64,000 nucleotides of DNA from Cyrtodaria siliqua (Eukaryota; Mollusca; Bivalvia; Adapedonta; Hiatellidae). A program made the translations under genes and the position numbers. Shown piece after piece: positions 33,445-44,535 of this stretch; position 1 is the stretch's first letter; each line of letters begins with the position of its first letter. The stretch is taken from the NCBI GenBank assembly GCA_037043455.1, contig JAWPHD010000095.1:62001-126000 (forward strand), in the 5' to 3' direction. The notes beneath the pieces were generated by a model. That model saw nothing but the letters and a program-made list of their open reading frames with translations, was not told the origin of the DNA and ran no database searches.

Positions 33445-34690
33445 TATAAGAAACATTTGCTATATTTTCTAATTTAAAAGGTGATCAAACCTTTAAAACC
33501 ATATTTATATACAAGTACACCTCCTGAATTGTATCATTCAAACTGATACAATGATTGGCAGGTCACCACCCACCATTACCTCTATCAATGGTCAAAATCC
33601 AGGATATTTACCCATCTTTCTCAAATCACTTTCTCAATAATACCCCACAATTCATCAACTTATGTGTATTTCATTAAACTCCCATTTTTCATTGTAAATA
33701 CTTTGTTGTTCTATCAAAAGGACATCTATTTGTAGTATGACGCATGTCTACAAATCGCATGATTTATAACAACTCCTACAAATATCTCTCATCTTTTCTG
33801 TCAATCACGTAGGCTGCAATGCGAAAATCATTTCAAGTCTCTGTGAAGTCGACGCGTCCTCATGTCTGTTTTCCGAGTTTTCCAATAAGCATCTTAGTTA
33901 TAAGCGTATATTGATAAAGAGTTTACCGCATTACAATTATTTTTTTATACAATATAAATTCAATATTGCAGGAGTATGGGAATGTATATTTAGATATGGC
34001 ATTTGATATACTTGTTTTTCCAAAGCATTGAATCAGAGACTGAAATCCTGGAGATTTCCTGCTACCTGGCAGTAAACTGGAAACTATGTCAACTGGAAAC
34101 TATATGTCAAGCAATAATTCAATATATAAATTTGAGAACTGTGTCTTATCACAACGTTTAAATGACACGTGCATACTGTGTCTTATCACAACGTTCAACG
34201 TTTAAATGACACGTGCATACTGTGTCTTATCACAACGTTTAAATGACACGTGCATACAAACTTGTTAGCTATATTGATTCTCTGTAATTTAAAGGGCCAC
34301 ATTTCAAGTTTTTAAGCTGTCGCCATATATATGTTGGGGAGGTTGGGTGGAGGGAGGTGGGGCGGGGCAGCATATAGTCAGTTTGTACATTCGTCACACT
34401 TTTGTACGTATGTACGTCACTCTTTCTTGACCGGAATACTCCTCCTGAACCGGTCCATTGACTTTATGAGTTATGACCTCATTTAGGCTGATAGCTTACA
34501 GCAGGGGCATTTATGTCCAAGTACACATTTCTAGTTTTACATTAATGGCAGTTTTGCCACTTTGCGATGCTTGTTAATAATGATTGATTTATTATAACTT
34601 TTTCAGATACACAAACATTAGTTAGTTGATAAACGAAAATAGGATTCCTAAAGAAAAACAAACAAAAATGCACAGAAGACATATATAAGG
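33445..34690. other. No gene; short triplication inside
   Basis: 34137-34257 holds three copies of ACTGTGTCTTATCACAACGT followed by TTAAATGACACGTGCAT (37-46 bp). The rest shows nothing recognised. Confidence 0.5.
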
Positions 34691-34699
34691 ATCTCCTGG

Positions 34700-34995
34700 C
34701 CATGGTTCATACAGAATTATCATTATGAAATTTAAGGACTTTTTAAGGATTTTTAAGGCCCTAATAACCCATTTTTAAGGCCCGGTTTAACTCATAACAT
34801 TATCGGCTATTTTTTTTTTTTTGCTGATTTTTTTTAAACTACGTCAGATATCATTCCTCTTGTATAATTAATCGACTGATTATGAAATTCAAGGACCTTT
34901 AATGATATTATGTCAGAATTTAAGGACTTTTTAAGGCTGGAGTGGATTTAAGGACTTCTGAAATTTAAGGACTTTTTAAGGCTGTATGAACCTTG
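34700..34995. mobile_element. Possible TIR element built of TTTAAGGACT repeats
   Basis: Left edge TGGTTCATACAG, right edge CTGTATGAACC. Inside, AAATTTAAGGACTTTTTAAG recurs three or four times. Ends are short, so class is open. Confidence 0.45.
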
Positions 34996-35368
34996 CTGGC
35001 AGATAAGTCCACCTCCTAAAACATTCAAAGTATTGTGTCTGCAACAAATGAAACTTTGTTTACATCTCCAGCATGATCCAATTAATACATCTGACAAAGG
35101 GAAAAGGCCCATAACTCTCTGGATCATATGTTTTGAATGATTTCCATTTGAAAAAGTTTAACCAGAAACTTTACCTTGCCTTTTATTTCTTAATTATCAG
35201 TGCTCAGGCTTTTAAAACAAATACCCTTCTGTACGCGCAAAATAAACATCTAAAGGGCCCATAACTCTAAATGAAAATGTTGAGTTATGTCACTTAGAGA
35301 AATTGTTTAACTTAAAACTTCACTTCCAATCTAATGAAACTAATACATCATCTTTCCATGATGTTACA

Positions 35369-35619
35369 GGGCGTCCGTGGCCGATGTGGTTAGAGTCTCT
35401 GACTTGAAATCACTTGCCCCTCACCACTGTAGGTTCGATCCCTTAGGAGCCTAGGAATCTTTATGTGAGGAACGTTGGAGGTTTTACCCAGGGGCCCGCC
35501 CATGCATGACAATTGCCCGGAGGGGCACCTGGGGTCTTTCTCCACCAGTGGAAACTGGAAAGTCGCCATATGACCTTAGCTGTCGGTGCGACTATAAAAT
35601 CCAATTCAATTCAATTTAA
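35369..35619 (+). repeat. Full-length tRNA-derived SINE with 15 bp TSD
   Basis: Flanked by TTCCATGATGTTACA at 35354-35368 and 35620-35634. The 5' part is tRNA-like: GTGGTTAGAGTCTCTGA (A-box region) and GGTTCGATCCC (B box, 35432-35442). The 3' domain contains GTCGCCATATGACCTTAGCT and GGTGCGACTATAAAATCC, and ends in a CAATTCAATTCAATTTAA tail. Pol III transcription and LINE-aided insertion are inferred from this layout. Confidence 0.92.
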
Positions 35620-35699
35620 TTCCATGATGTTACAATCTACAGTTTTGTTTAACCAGTAATGTCTGATATGGACCTGTGCGAGGGAGGTGTTCTTGTTTC

Positions 35700-35745
35700 A
35701 GATTCATGAGATGTTGATATATATATATATATATATATATAAAAA
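35700..35745. repeat. (TA)n microsatellite
   Basis: About 11 TA units followed by an A run. Confidence 0.9.
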
Positions 35746-35930
35746 AATATTTTCCTGTTTGGAGAATAAAGGATGAAATAGTGGGATCATTGGATTACCT
35801 AATTATTTTTAAAAAAAAAACTTGCCGCATTCTTATTAAGTGATTCTTTGTTGTCCGTAATTCAAACTTCTGATACTTTCATCGGATGGAGACTGGGATT
35901 GAATTTTTGGTTCATGTGTCATCACACATT

Positions 35931-36125
35931 ATCTTCGGTTATTTAGAACTACCCCGGAGAGAGGGGAAGGATACATAGGAATCCAATACTTCCTATTAAA
36001 TACATTTTTAGGGTTCTTTAACGTGCTCGGATGATGGACTCCAATACACGGAACCGTGTACCGGTTTAGCACACCATTCAGTGGATGCAGACATAAACCG
36101 GACAGTTTCATGAACGGAGGTCTAC
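35931..36125 (-). repeat. SINE family B relative, diverged, minus strand
   Basis: Carries inverses of the family B blocks: GGTTATTTAGAAC, GGGGAAGGATACATAGGAAT, AACGTGCTCGG and CATAAACCGGACAG. An extra ~40 bp lies near 36040-36090. Confidence 0.6.
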
Positions 36126-36445
36126 ATCCTTTTTGAAAATATAGAACCAGTCTGTGCATTCTATTTGATATTTAAAGGGTATTGCCTCCAGAATGTTTTC
36201 AGAGTTATTTGTTTTACATCATTTTTAGCACATGTTAGGCCATATACACTCAGTGCATTTGAAAACGCACATCTTTTTGCTGATGAAATTTATTATGATC
36301 CCATAAAGCTACAACAACAAAATTTTGTAGTATTCATATATCATCTTTGTTTTATTCATTTGCCAAATTTCATCAATATCGTACAGAAAATTCATGTATT
36401 TTTGCTTATTCAAAGTTACCCACTTCATAAACCAAAGTCACAAAG

Positions 36446-36585
36446 TTAATATCGCGTTTGACCACCTCGAGCGTTTAACAATGCCTGGCACCTTCGTCGC
36501 ATTGATGCAATTTTTGTGGCTATAGACCTTTGAGGAATATTTCTCCACTCTTCCACTAACGCACGACGGAGATCAACAATATTTT
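36446..36585 (-). pseudogene. Tc1-type transposase C-terminus (left arm)
   Basis: The minus strand codes for NIVDLRRALVEEWRNIP and ends RRCQALLNARGGQTRY, the usual Tc1 C-terminus with its stop. No catalytic part is attached; beyond 36585 the frame runs into unrelated spacer. Confidence 0.85.
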
Positions 36586-36589
36586 GTAG

Positions 36590-36898
36590 GATGGGGCCAC
36601 CCCACATACAGCAGGTATCACTCGCAATTATCTCGCCCAGAACAATATTCATGTGCTCGATTGGCCATCATTATCTCCAGATAAGTCGCCAATGGAGCAT
36701 GTCTGGGATATGTTAAAAAGGCGCGTGTATGGGCCTGTTCACCCACCGCAAAATATTGTTGATCTCCGTCGTGCGTTAGTGGAAGAGTGGAGGAATATTC
36801 CTCAAAGGTCTATAGCCACAAAAATTGCATCAATGCGACGAAGGTGCCAGGCATTGTTTAAACGCTCGAGGTGGTCACACGCAATATTAACTTTGTGA
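36590..36898 (+). pseudogene. Tc1-type transposase C-terminal third (right arm)
   Basis: The plus frame runs from DGATPHTA, through VLDWPSLSPDKSPMEHVWD, to the same NIVDLRRALVEEW block. The second Asp and the Glu of the catalytic triad are present and separated by 34 residues (DD34E, Tc1 type). The usual Asn after that Asp is Gly. A 1 bp insertion near 36859 shifts the last ~12 residues. The N-terminal DNA-binding part and first Asp are absent, so it cannot be active. Confidence 0.85.
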
Positions 36899-37164
36899 CT
36901 TTGGTTTATGAAGTGGGTAACTTTGAATAAGTAAAAATACATGAATTTTCTGTACGATATTGAAGAAATTTGGCAAATGAATAAAATAAAGATGATATAT
37001 GAATACTACAAAATTTTGTTGTTGTAGCTTTATGGGATCATAATAAATTTCATCATCAAAAAGATGTGCGTTTTCAAATGTACCGAGTGTGTGACACTTT
37101 CTCACTTGTATTTTTACTTATTCAAAGTTACCCACTTCATAAACCAAAGTCACAAAGTTAATAT

Positions 37165-37345
37165 CGCATTTTTGGTGGTAGAGGCAGACCACCCATTTAT
37201 TCCTGGGTAAAACCAGTACTGTATACCCCTTGTCATCCCTAAGAATCAACACTTTTACATTTGACAAGTCGAGCTCTCAGTGGGATTCGAACCTGCAGCG
37301 GTGAGAGGCGAGAACGTTTTAGACGCAGCGTCTTTACTATCCCTG
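37165..37345 (-). repeat. SINE family A with tRNA-like head (minus)
   Basis: The minus strand has head sequence with GGTTCGAATCCCACT-type B box (one mismatch), GCTCGACTTGTCAAATGTAA and the family A body. It forms an inverted pair with 37485-37640. Confidence 0.8.
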
Positions 37346-37484
37346 TCACGGAAGCGCTCTGATCTTTTGTATCAATTATTCTAATGCATTATTTTCGTGT
37401 GGACTATTTAAACCCTCATTTAAGGAACAGTTTTACTGAATTTCGTGCCTTGTGTTCATTAGTAAACTAACTTGGTTTAGTAGT

Positions 37485-37640
37485 AAAGACGCTGTGTCTA
37501 AAACGTTCTCGCCTCTCACCGCTGTGGGTTCGAATCCCACTGGGAGCTTGACTTGTCAAATGTAAAAGTGTTGATTCTTAGGGATGACAAGGGGTATACC
37601 GTCATATATGGCCTAACATGTGCTAAATAACAGACAAACA
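37485..37640 (+). repeat. SINE family A with tRNA-like head (plus)
   Basis: Head GCCTCTCACCGCTGTGGG, B box GGTTCGAATCCC near 37528, then CTTGACTTGTCAAATGTAAA. The usual middle is deleted: GGTATACC runs directly into CGTCATATATGGCC. Confidence 0.8.
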
Positions 37641-38006
37641 AAAAATCAACATACTCACTCAGTACACCCCAAAAATTGTACAGTTTCAAGATTTGTTTAA
37701 GGTATTTATTTGCTGTTTACACATATTTTAATAAACATTACTTTTATTAAACTTATGGTGGTAAATATGACTTTTATATGTTATCCTTCTATTTTAGTAT
37801 TTAACAAAACAACTACATACTAACTAAAGAGTGTTGTTTTTAGACGCATTCTGTATAACAGCCCCTTTAAGGAGTAGGTGGACCCCACCTCATTGTACTC
37901 TACCACTTTCTTGGAGTGGCTTTAAATAACATGATACTCATCACGTTTCCTTCTCAATTTTTTTTTTAACAAAACTTATTTGGATCTGAAGAAATTGCAT
38001 CATTTG

Positions 38007-38770
38007 CAGGCTTGCCAAAACTTTTAAACACAAAATCCTGAGATTTTTCAAATTTCGGATTTAAAGCATGTGAAGAACATTTTTAAATTAAAATTTGGAG
38101 CGCGCGACCTAATTTTCGCAAAACTGTTTTTAAAGCACAAATTTAAATTATTTATGCAATTAATACAAATTGATGCATTGTTTGATAGTTACAGAAAATA
38201 ATAAATTAGCATAGTTATTCTATTAGAAAGACTTTAGTTTTTACCACAATTTCTTTTTTTTATGAAGTGCACATACTTTTCCAAACAGATGCATTCTTAA
38301 TGCAAAAACAAAGTCTTCATAACTCTTATATAATTATAATCATCGTTACACACAGCAGCAGGTGTTATAGTGGTACCACACACTAGGAGTTGCTAGTTCC
38401 TCACACTTGCGATTTCAGTTAGCTTGGCCAATTAAAGAAGTCGCAGATATATTGCTGCTATTGCACATTATGTCATTGAAGGAACTAATAATGCCCTTAG
38501 GTGTAAATTGCATATTCAGTCAGTGCATTTCACGGATGACCCCTGTTGATTTGGCATTTGCAAATACTCCTCTGACTACAGTAGGGAGCGTAATAGGACC
38601 AATTCGGGAAATAGCTGATAAACTGAAAATGTAGTTGTTAGCTAGATCATGAACATTTTGTTTTGATGAAAAATCCAGAGATTTTAAACTTAAATCCGGA
38701 GATCCGGAGAGCAACTGAAAAAATCCGGTGGCGGAGAATCCGGATTTTATCCGGTGATTTGGCAGGCCTG
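38007..38770. mobile_element. hAT-like TIR element with CATTTG flanks
   Basis: Left end CAGGCTTGCCAAAA, right end TTTGGCAGGCCTG, with inverted subterminal blocks of AATCC/GGATTT. CATTTG lies directly outside both ends (38001-38006 and 38771-38776), a target-site duplication shorter than the usual 8 bp of hAT. The frame at 38407-38634 is open but I see no transposase motif. Confidence 0.65.
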
Positions 38771-38779
38771 CATTTGCAC

Positions 38780-39690
38780 TTCTATGCATCTTTACTATGT
38801 GCTGATGTTACCTGGAATTACCATATTTTCACTGTTTTTAAGCTGCTAAATATATAAATGCGAACCTTCAATTATTACAGGGATTTAAAATGGGTTGCAA
38901 ATAAAAATACACTTTGGTGCTTATTCAAGGATAATTTCTTGCAGACTATATGTAAGGAACTGTGGTAATAATTCACATATCTAATGTCATCAATCAATCT
39001 GTTTACAAAACTACTCCCTTTTAACCTTTTAAATTACAATAGACAGAAAGATCTGTGTGGGCAGGTATTATGAATACCGAAATGCGTTTTTGTGGGGGAA
39101 TTAAGTTTTAAAGTTGGCTTGACATTCTATTATCCAGTACAAGGTGAGTGAAAAGATGACCTAATCCCCTGCCCTGGGGGTCAGTTTCGCTCTGACCAGT
39201 ATGACTAGCCCTAAAATTGTGACCATTTGTGTGGGTGGATGTCAGATTTGGGGAATTCAAGTGGGTAGTGAAATAGTGGGATGTTTGTAGTTGTATTATT
39301 GACTTCTAATTAGTAAATAACTAGGTGCAAATGCTTGTAGGTGGTTGAATGCTTCAACTTCTGTATACCGTATACAACTGTATAAACACCCGGGGGTATT
39401 GCATTTTACAAAAGGGGGTGGTGTTTATCTGAGATCATCTTTTTTACATATTATACCCCTAAAATGCTTGTGGGGTGGTATTTTTCTAAAGTAGACCTCA
39501 AGTTTTCTATGTGGGTGGTTATTAGGGAGGGTGCGAGCATTAAAATGGGGTATAAAATATTATAGTACAGTATTCGTAGTTAATAATAAGAAACAAATCT
39601 TATTGTGTTTCTCTAATTTTACAGTTTATCATAATTAGCCCCCCACCGATCTCGGTTTAATTGCAGGTTTAATTGCACCCTGTCCTTCAT
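38780..39690. other. No gene; a possible ACCGTAT-type fragment
   Basis: 39365-39560 contains ACCGTATACAACTG, AACACCCGGGGGTATTGCAT and GGTGGTATTTTT, reminiscent of the elements at 17158 and 29589, but the ends are not clear. Confidence 0.35.
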
Positions 39691-39699
39691 TCCGTCTTT

Positions 39700-41335
39700 C
39701 CGTCCGTCCTTCCGAATGCTTGTCCGGGCCATATTTTCAATACTATAAGACTTTGAGATACCAAACTTGGTATGTGGATACATCTTGGGATAGCGGTGTG
39801 TCGCGTACCAAAATAAGGTCACTGTGACCTTGACCTGTGTCCTCTGTCATAGAAAATGCTTGTCCAGACCGTATTTTCAATACTATAACACTTAGAGATA
39901 CCAAACTTTGTATGTGAATACATCTTGGGAATAGCGGTGTGTCGCATACCAAAATAAGGTCATTGTGACCTTGACCTTGACCTGTGACCTCTGTCATAGA
40001 AAATGCATAGAAAATGCTTGTCCGGACCGTATTTTCAATACTATAACCACTTAGAGATACCAAACTTGGTATGTGGATACATCTTGGGATAGAGGTGTGT
40101 CGCGTACCAAAATAAGGTCATTGTCACCTTGACCTGTGACCTCTGTCATAGAAAATGCTTGTCTGGACCATATTTTCAATACTATAACACTTATTAGAGA
40201 TACCAAACTTGGCTTGTGGATACATCTTGGGATAGCAGTGTGTCGCATACCAAAATAAGGTCACTGTGACCTTGACCTTGACATGTGACCTCTGTCATAG
40301 AAAATGCTTGTCCGGGCCATATTTTCAATACTATAACACTTAGAGATACCAATCTTGGTATGTGGATACATCTTGGGATAGCAGTGTGTCGCGTACCAAA
40401 ATAAGGTCACTGTGACCTTGACCTCTGTCATAGAAAATGCTTGTCCGGACCGTATTTTCAATACTATAACACTTAGAGATAACAAACTTGGTATGTGAAT
40501 ACATCTTGGGATATTAGCCTCGTCCGTCGGATGGGGACGTAAACCGGGCGGTCCTGTGTATCGGTCTATCTTCCGAGCACGTTAAAAAACCATAGGAATC
40601 TATTCGATAATAAGAGTAGGGCAGGTTCCCGGATTCCTATGTATCCTTCCCCTCTCTCTGGGGCAGCTCTAAATAACCTATACTGTGTTGATGAGCCGTT
40701 AAACAACATTCAGTTCAATTACATCTTTGGATAGCGGTGTGTCGCGTACCAAAATAAGGTCATTGTGACCTTGACCTTTGACCTCTGTCATAGAAAATGC
40801 ATAGAAAATGCTTGTCCGGACCGTATTTTCAATACTATAACACATAGAGATACCAAACTTGGTATGTGGATACATCTTGGGATAGTGGTGTGTCGCGTAC
40901 CAAAATAAGGTCATAGTGACCTTGACCTGTGACCTCTGTCATAGAAAATGCTTGCCCGGCCCGTATTTTCAATACTATAACACTTAGAGATACCAAACTT
41001 GGTATGTGGATACATCTTGGGATAGCGTTGTGTCGCGTACCAAAATAAGGTCACTGTGACCTTGACCTGTGACCTCTGTCATAGAAAATGCTTGTCTGGA
41101 CCGTATTTTCAATACTATAACACTTAGAGATACCAAACTTGGTATGTGAATACATCTTGGGATAGCGGTGTGTCGCGTACCAAAATAAGATCACTGTGAC
41201 CTTGACCTGCGACCTCTGTCATAGAAAATGCTTGTCCGGACCGTGTTTTCAATACTATAACACTTAGATATACCAAACCTGGTATGTGAATACATCTTGG
41301 GATAGCGATGTGTCACTTACCAAAATAAGGTTATT
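39700..41335. repeat. ~145 bp tandem array with nuclear-receptor-type palindromes
   Basis: About ten copies (spacing 133-158 bp) of a unit with GAAAATGCTTGTCCGGACCG, CTTGGTATGTGGATACATCT, GTGTGTCGCGTACCAAAATA and then AGGTCACTGTGACCTTGACC. The AGGTCAnnnTGACCT palindrome is exact at 39816, 39957, 40258, 40404, 40757, 40908 and 41048; 40115 and 41188 have one change. Further TGACCT half-sites follow in most copies. A family B SINE interrupts the array. The short minus-strand frames are the unit read through and not genes. Confidence 0.95.
40514..40720 (+). repeat. SINE family B inserted in the array, with TSD
   Basis: Begins TTAGCCTCGTCCGTCGGATG, ends AAACAACATTCAGTTCAATT. Flanks ACATCTTGGGATA (40501-40513) and ACATCTTTGGATA (40721-40733) are the duplicated target, one base apart. 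Confidence 0.9.
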
Positions 41336-41462
41336 GTCAGCCTACGAGTTACTGCTGCTGATCAGTCATTTCCCCCAAAACACCCCTTTGTCACATAAAT
41401 GGAATGGTCTTAATTCAAAGAAAGAACAGTCCATTATATATATGTAGGGGTTTAAGGGTTAA
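41336..41462 (+). mobile_element. piggyBac-like miniature element, right part only
   Basis: Contains GTTACTGCTGCTGATCAGTC, CCCCAAAACACCCCTTTGTC and an end GTTTAAGGG plus TTAA. The left half is missing and the break falls exactly where the ~145 bp array ends. Confidence 0.75.
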
Positions 41463-41528
41463 TCATAACAAAATCATCATTATTTATCAAGCTGATGACC
41501 AGCACCAGTAAAAACGGGTTTCTATTTC

Positions 41529-41835
41529 TTAAAGGGACACATGGCAATCTTGAAGTGTTTATTAAGCATTGAAATTAGTGTCTCGGTTTATTTATGAAGT
41601 GTCATTTTGACGTTAAACCTGCTTGCATATAATTAAATACAATTTTGAGTTTCCTTTTGTTCATTACTGGTAAATTCTACCATATCTTTAAATATAATCT
41701 ACAGTTTATAATATACAAAAAAGTTGGATTTAAACGATTCTTATAATTAATATCAATGTTTGAACAAACGCAAGTTACATAGAAAAACTAACCGGACACC
41801 GTGAGTTTTTAAAAAATCAAGATAACTGTGTGTGT
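41529..41835. mobile_element. TTAAAGGGACAC element, probable copy
   Basis: Left end TTAAAGGGACACATGGCAAT with CTTG. The right end is weak (ATCAAGATAACTGTGTGTGT near 41815), so the boundary is uncertain. Confidence 0.5.
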
Positions 41836-42611
41836 TTATATAAAGAAAAGAAGAAAAAAAGTCAAAATCTCTGATATTTATCATTATTTTATACAGTGCC
41901 AGGAACAGTATAACTTCTAATCATGCCATGAACTTCCCCTTTTCATTGGGGAAGAAAATTATCTGTTAACCAAATTAATTCCTTATAATTCCAATCACCA
42001 GCAACGGGGAGTGGTGGCGGGCAATTAATTTCTCATATTCAATATTTGATCTTTCAGCCACTGAATCAATTATATCATGTTCCTATTCCATCACAACTTG
42101 ACTACTATCTTATTGAATAAAATCATATTATAGCTTCTTATAAAACTCTCTAACAAGAAAGATAAAAAAATGCCTCATTTCCATTATGACAATGATAATA
42201 TCATAAATCACTTTTTCCTTTTTAATCTTTTCGAAATAACCGTAATAGGTGTTATTAATAGTTATTATGTCCAGTATAATAGGCTATAGTCTAAGTTTTC
42301 TAAACATTTATTGTGGAGAGAATAATTGAGAAACGGAAGACGTTAAAGTATTTGGTACAATATTGGCGTCTTTTGTCCACTGTTAAAAGTTTGTGGTCAT
42401 CTTAGTTTTTGCCCGGCAGCTGCCAGCGAGGCGGGACTCAAGGTGTAAATCAGCGACAAAGGGGTGACGATCTCTGATACAACATCGTTCAAGCCAGATA
42501 AACTTTGTGGTTAGGGTCTTCTCCGTTTTCGAACTGGAAACTATGGGAAGCCATAACCGTCAAAATGTGGATATTTACAAACCATTTAATGACAGGCCAT
42601 TTAATTCAACA

Positions 42612-43050
42612 TGAAGTCATTTGATGACGAACATATTGATTCGATGCGACGTGTAAACTCGGTTCATTCGTTACAAAGTGAATTGATACGGTTCAAAGTG
42701 AAATGATACGATGTAAAATTTCAAACCATACGACGCAAAGTCATTTGATGACGTACATATTGATTCGATGCGACGTGTAAACTCGGTTCATTCGTTACAA
42801 AGTGAATTGATACGGTTCGAAGTGAAATGATACGATGTAAAATTTCAAACCATACGACGCAAAGTCATTTGATGACGTACATATTGATTCGATGCGACGT
42901 GTAAACTCGGTTCATTCGTTACAAAGTGAACTGATACGGTTCGAAGTGAAATGATCGGGCGAAAACACAGTCGGTGCGATGCAAACGCAATCCATTCGAC
43001 AGAAACTGATTTCATTACGTGCAAAGTGAAACGGTGCGACATCTGGCGGC
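42612..43050. repeat. 123 bp tandem repeat, ~3 copies (left arm)
   Basis: Unit begins GTCATTTGATGACGTACATA and includes GATGCGACGTGTAAACTCGG and CGTTACAAAGTGAATTGATA. The unit is CpG-richer than flanking DNA. The last unit is altered (extra ATGCAAACGCAATCC part). Confidence 0.95.
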
Positions 43051-43269
43051 GATATTTGCCACATCACTTGCAGGGTTATTTCCCCTACATAATATATGAT
43101 AAATCAAAGTACTTAAAGTACTGAGAATGCAAGGTTTGATAGGAAAGACTGTATGGATATTTGCACGATCAAATTTCCATAAATTTTACATAGTTTTAGC
43201 CAACTTGGCGATCTTTGGCGACCTACCAAAATCTTAGAGGGTCAATCCATTCCAAATATATTGTGACAA

Positions 43270-44535
43270 GGATTTGGCAATTCACAGCATTTAAAATTCT
43301 GAACGAAATTGTTGCAAGTTATTTGGAAAGCATCATAGATTTTAAAAAAACAAAACTCTAAGCAATTTATTGCAAAATGGTATCTGATTACATTACAAGG
43401 GCCCAAACATGGCACATTTTAAATCCATTGACATCCGGAATGTGTTCAGGAATTCTAAAAATACTATCTATGAAAGGCCAATCATAGGTACAGGTATTCA
43501 AAATTATATCATTGCAGTATCTTGATTTGTCAGTGATTTTTTTCCTTATATAAGTTGTACCGAAAAATGGTACCATTGCCAATTTGGCAAAAAGTAAGTT
43601 TTTTCCCCAATTTTTTTGAATATTTTTGAGTGAAACTTTTAACAAAAAAAAGAGGAAAACTATATGCTTTTACGGGAGGGTAATTAATTACTACAAAAGA
43701 ATGTATAAATGGTAATGTGTTTGCAAAGTATTTAAGCATACAATATTTCTTGCTGTTGGTTAATTAAACAATTAAACCTTGTCACTGTTCTTCGAGCTAG
43801 CATTTATTGAAATTCTACAACAAATTTATATAAAAACAAGCTTTATAATAACATTTCTAAGTCGAATTAAGTCAATTAATTACTTGTATCAAGCGAGTAA
43901 GTCACGAAAAATAAAGTATTATCGGCATTCACAAATGTCTGTCTTTCGTCCCCGATGTTTTTATCGGCGATTTTCTCCAGTCTAACATCGATTTTCTGCA
44001 TATAAAATGCAAGAAAAAAAGCTTATTGTATTGTTTCCTTGTATTGTAATTTGTACGCACCCCCCTTTCGGAAACCTTAAAAGAAGTAAAAAAACTGCGT
44101 ATTATACAAGGTAAAATACGGTAGCCAGGTAGCTAGATGTGTAATTATTTTTTTTCAAGTTAATACTACAGTAAAGTTTCTTTTCAATGTGTGGGACAGA
44201 CAAAGAGAAGTTGAATCAACGGGTAGTGCCTCTTGTTAAGTTATTTGTCCCTGCAGCAGAAGACGTTTTCTAGGTTACGCCACTGAACTACTTGGACAAG
44301 TTCAAAACCAGTTGCATCAGACTAGACACATCAGAGTTATAGCCTTTGATTTTTTAAACAAGAAATCCGTGGATTCACATGTCTCGCCTAACGGGGGCTG
44401 GACTTAAAAATAAAACGGTCAATGATGCTTAAATGAGGTTGTAAACATTTTAGTAACTAAAAACAATGGAGTTTGCCGTTTGCTGAGATGACATTTAAGT
44501 GCATTTGTTTAAAAGTAAAATGCCATTCTATTAAA
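43270..44535. other. Foldback interior, unassigned
   Basis: AT-rich. The frames at 43388-43739 (minus) and 43779-43985 (plus) show no motif I can name. Confidence 0.4.

Larger units (their letters stand above)
36246..37095. mobile_element. Palindromic derivative of a Tc1/mariner transposon
   Basis: Two arms of about 340-350 bp (36246-36585 and about 36745-37095) are inverted copies at about 95%. Each arm holds the 3' end of a Tc1-type transposase gene and its downstream sequence, out to CACTC(A/G)GT(G/A)CATTTG. The ~160 bp spacer holds transposase sequence in plus orientation only. A further ~60 bp scrap of the same 3' region lies at 37108-37168. The whole sits in a SINE family A copy (matching flanks at 36180-36245 and 37165 on). 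Confidence 0.8.

Noticed and set aside
39619..40914. Minus-strand frames with recurring RDTPLSQDVSTYQVWYL peptide
   Set aside because: The peptide is the ~145 bp repeat unit translated; frames break at each length change and no family is recognised.
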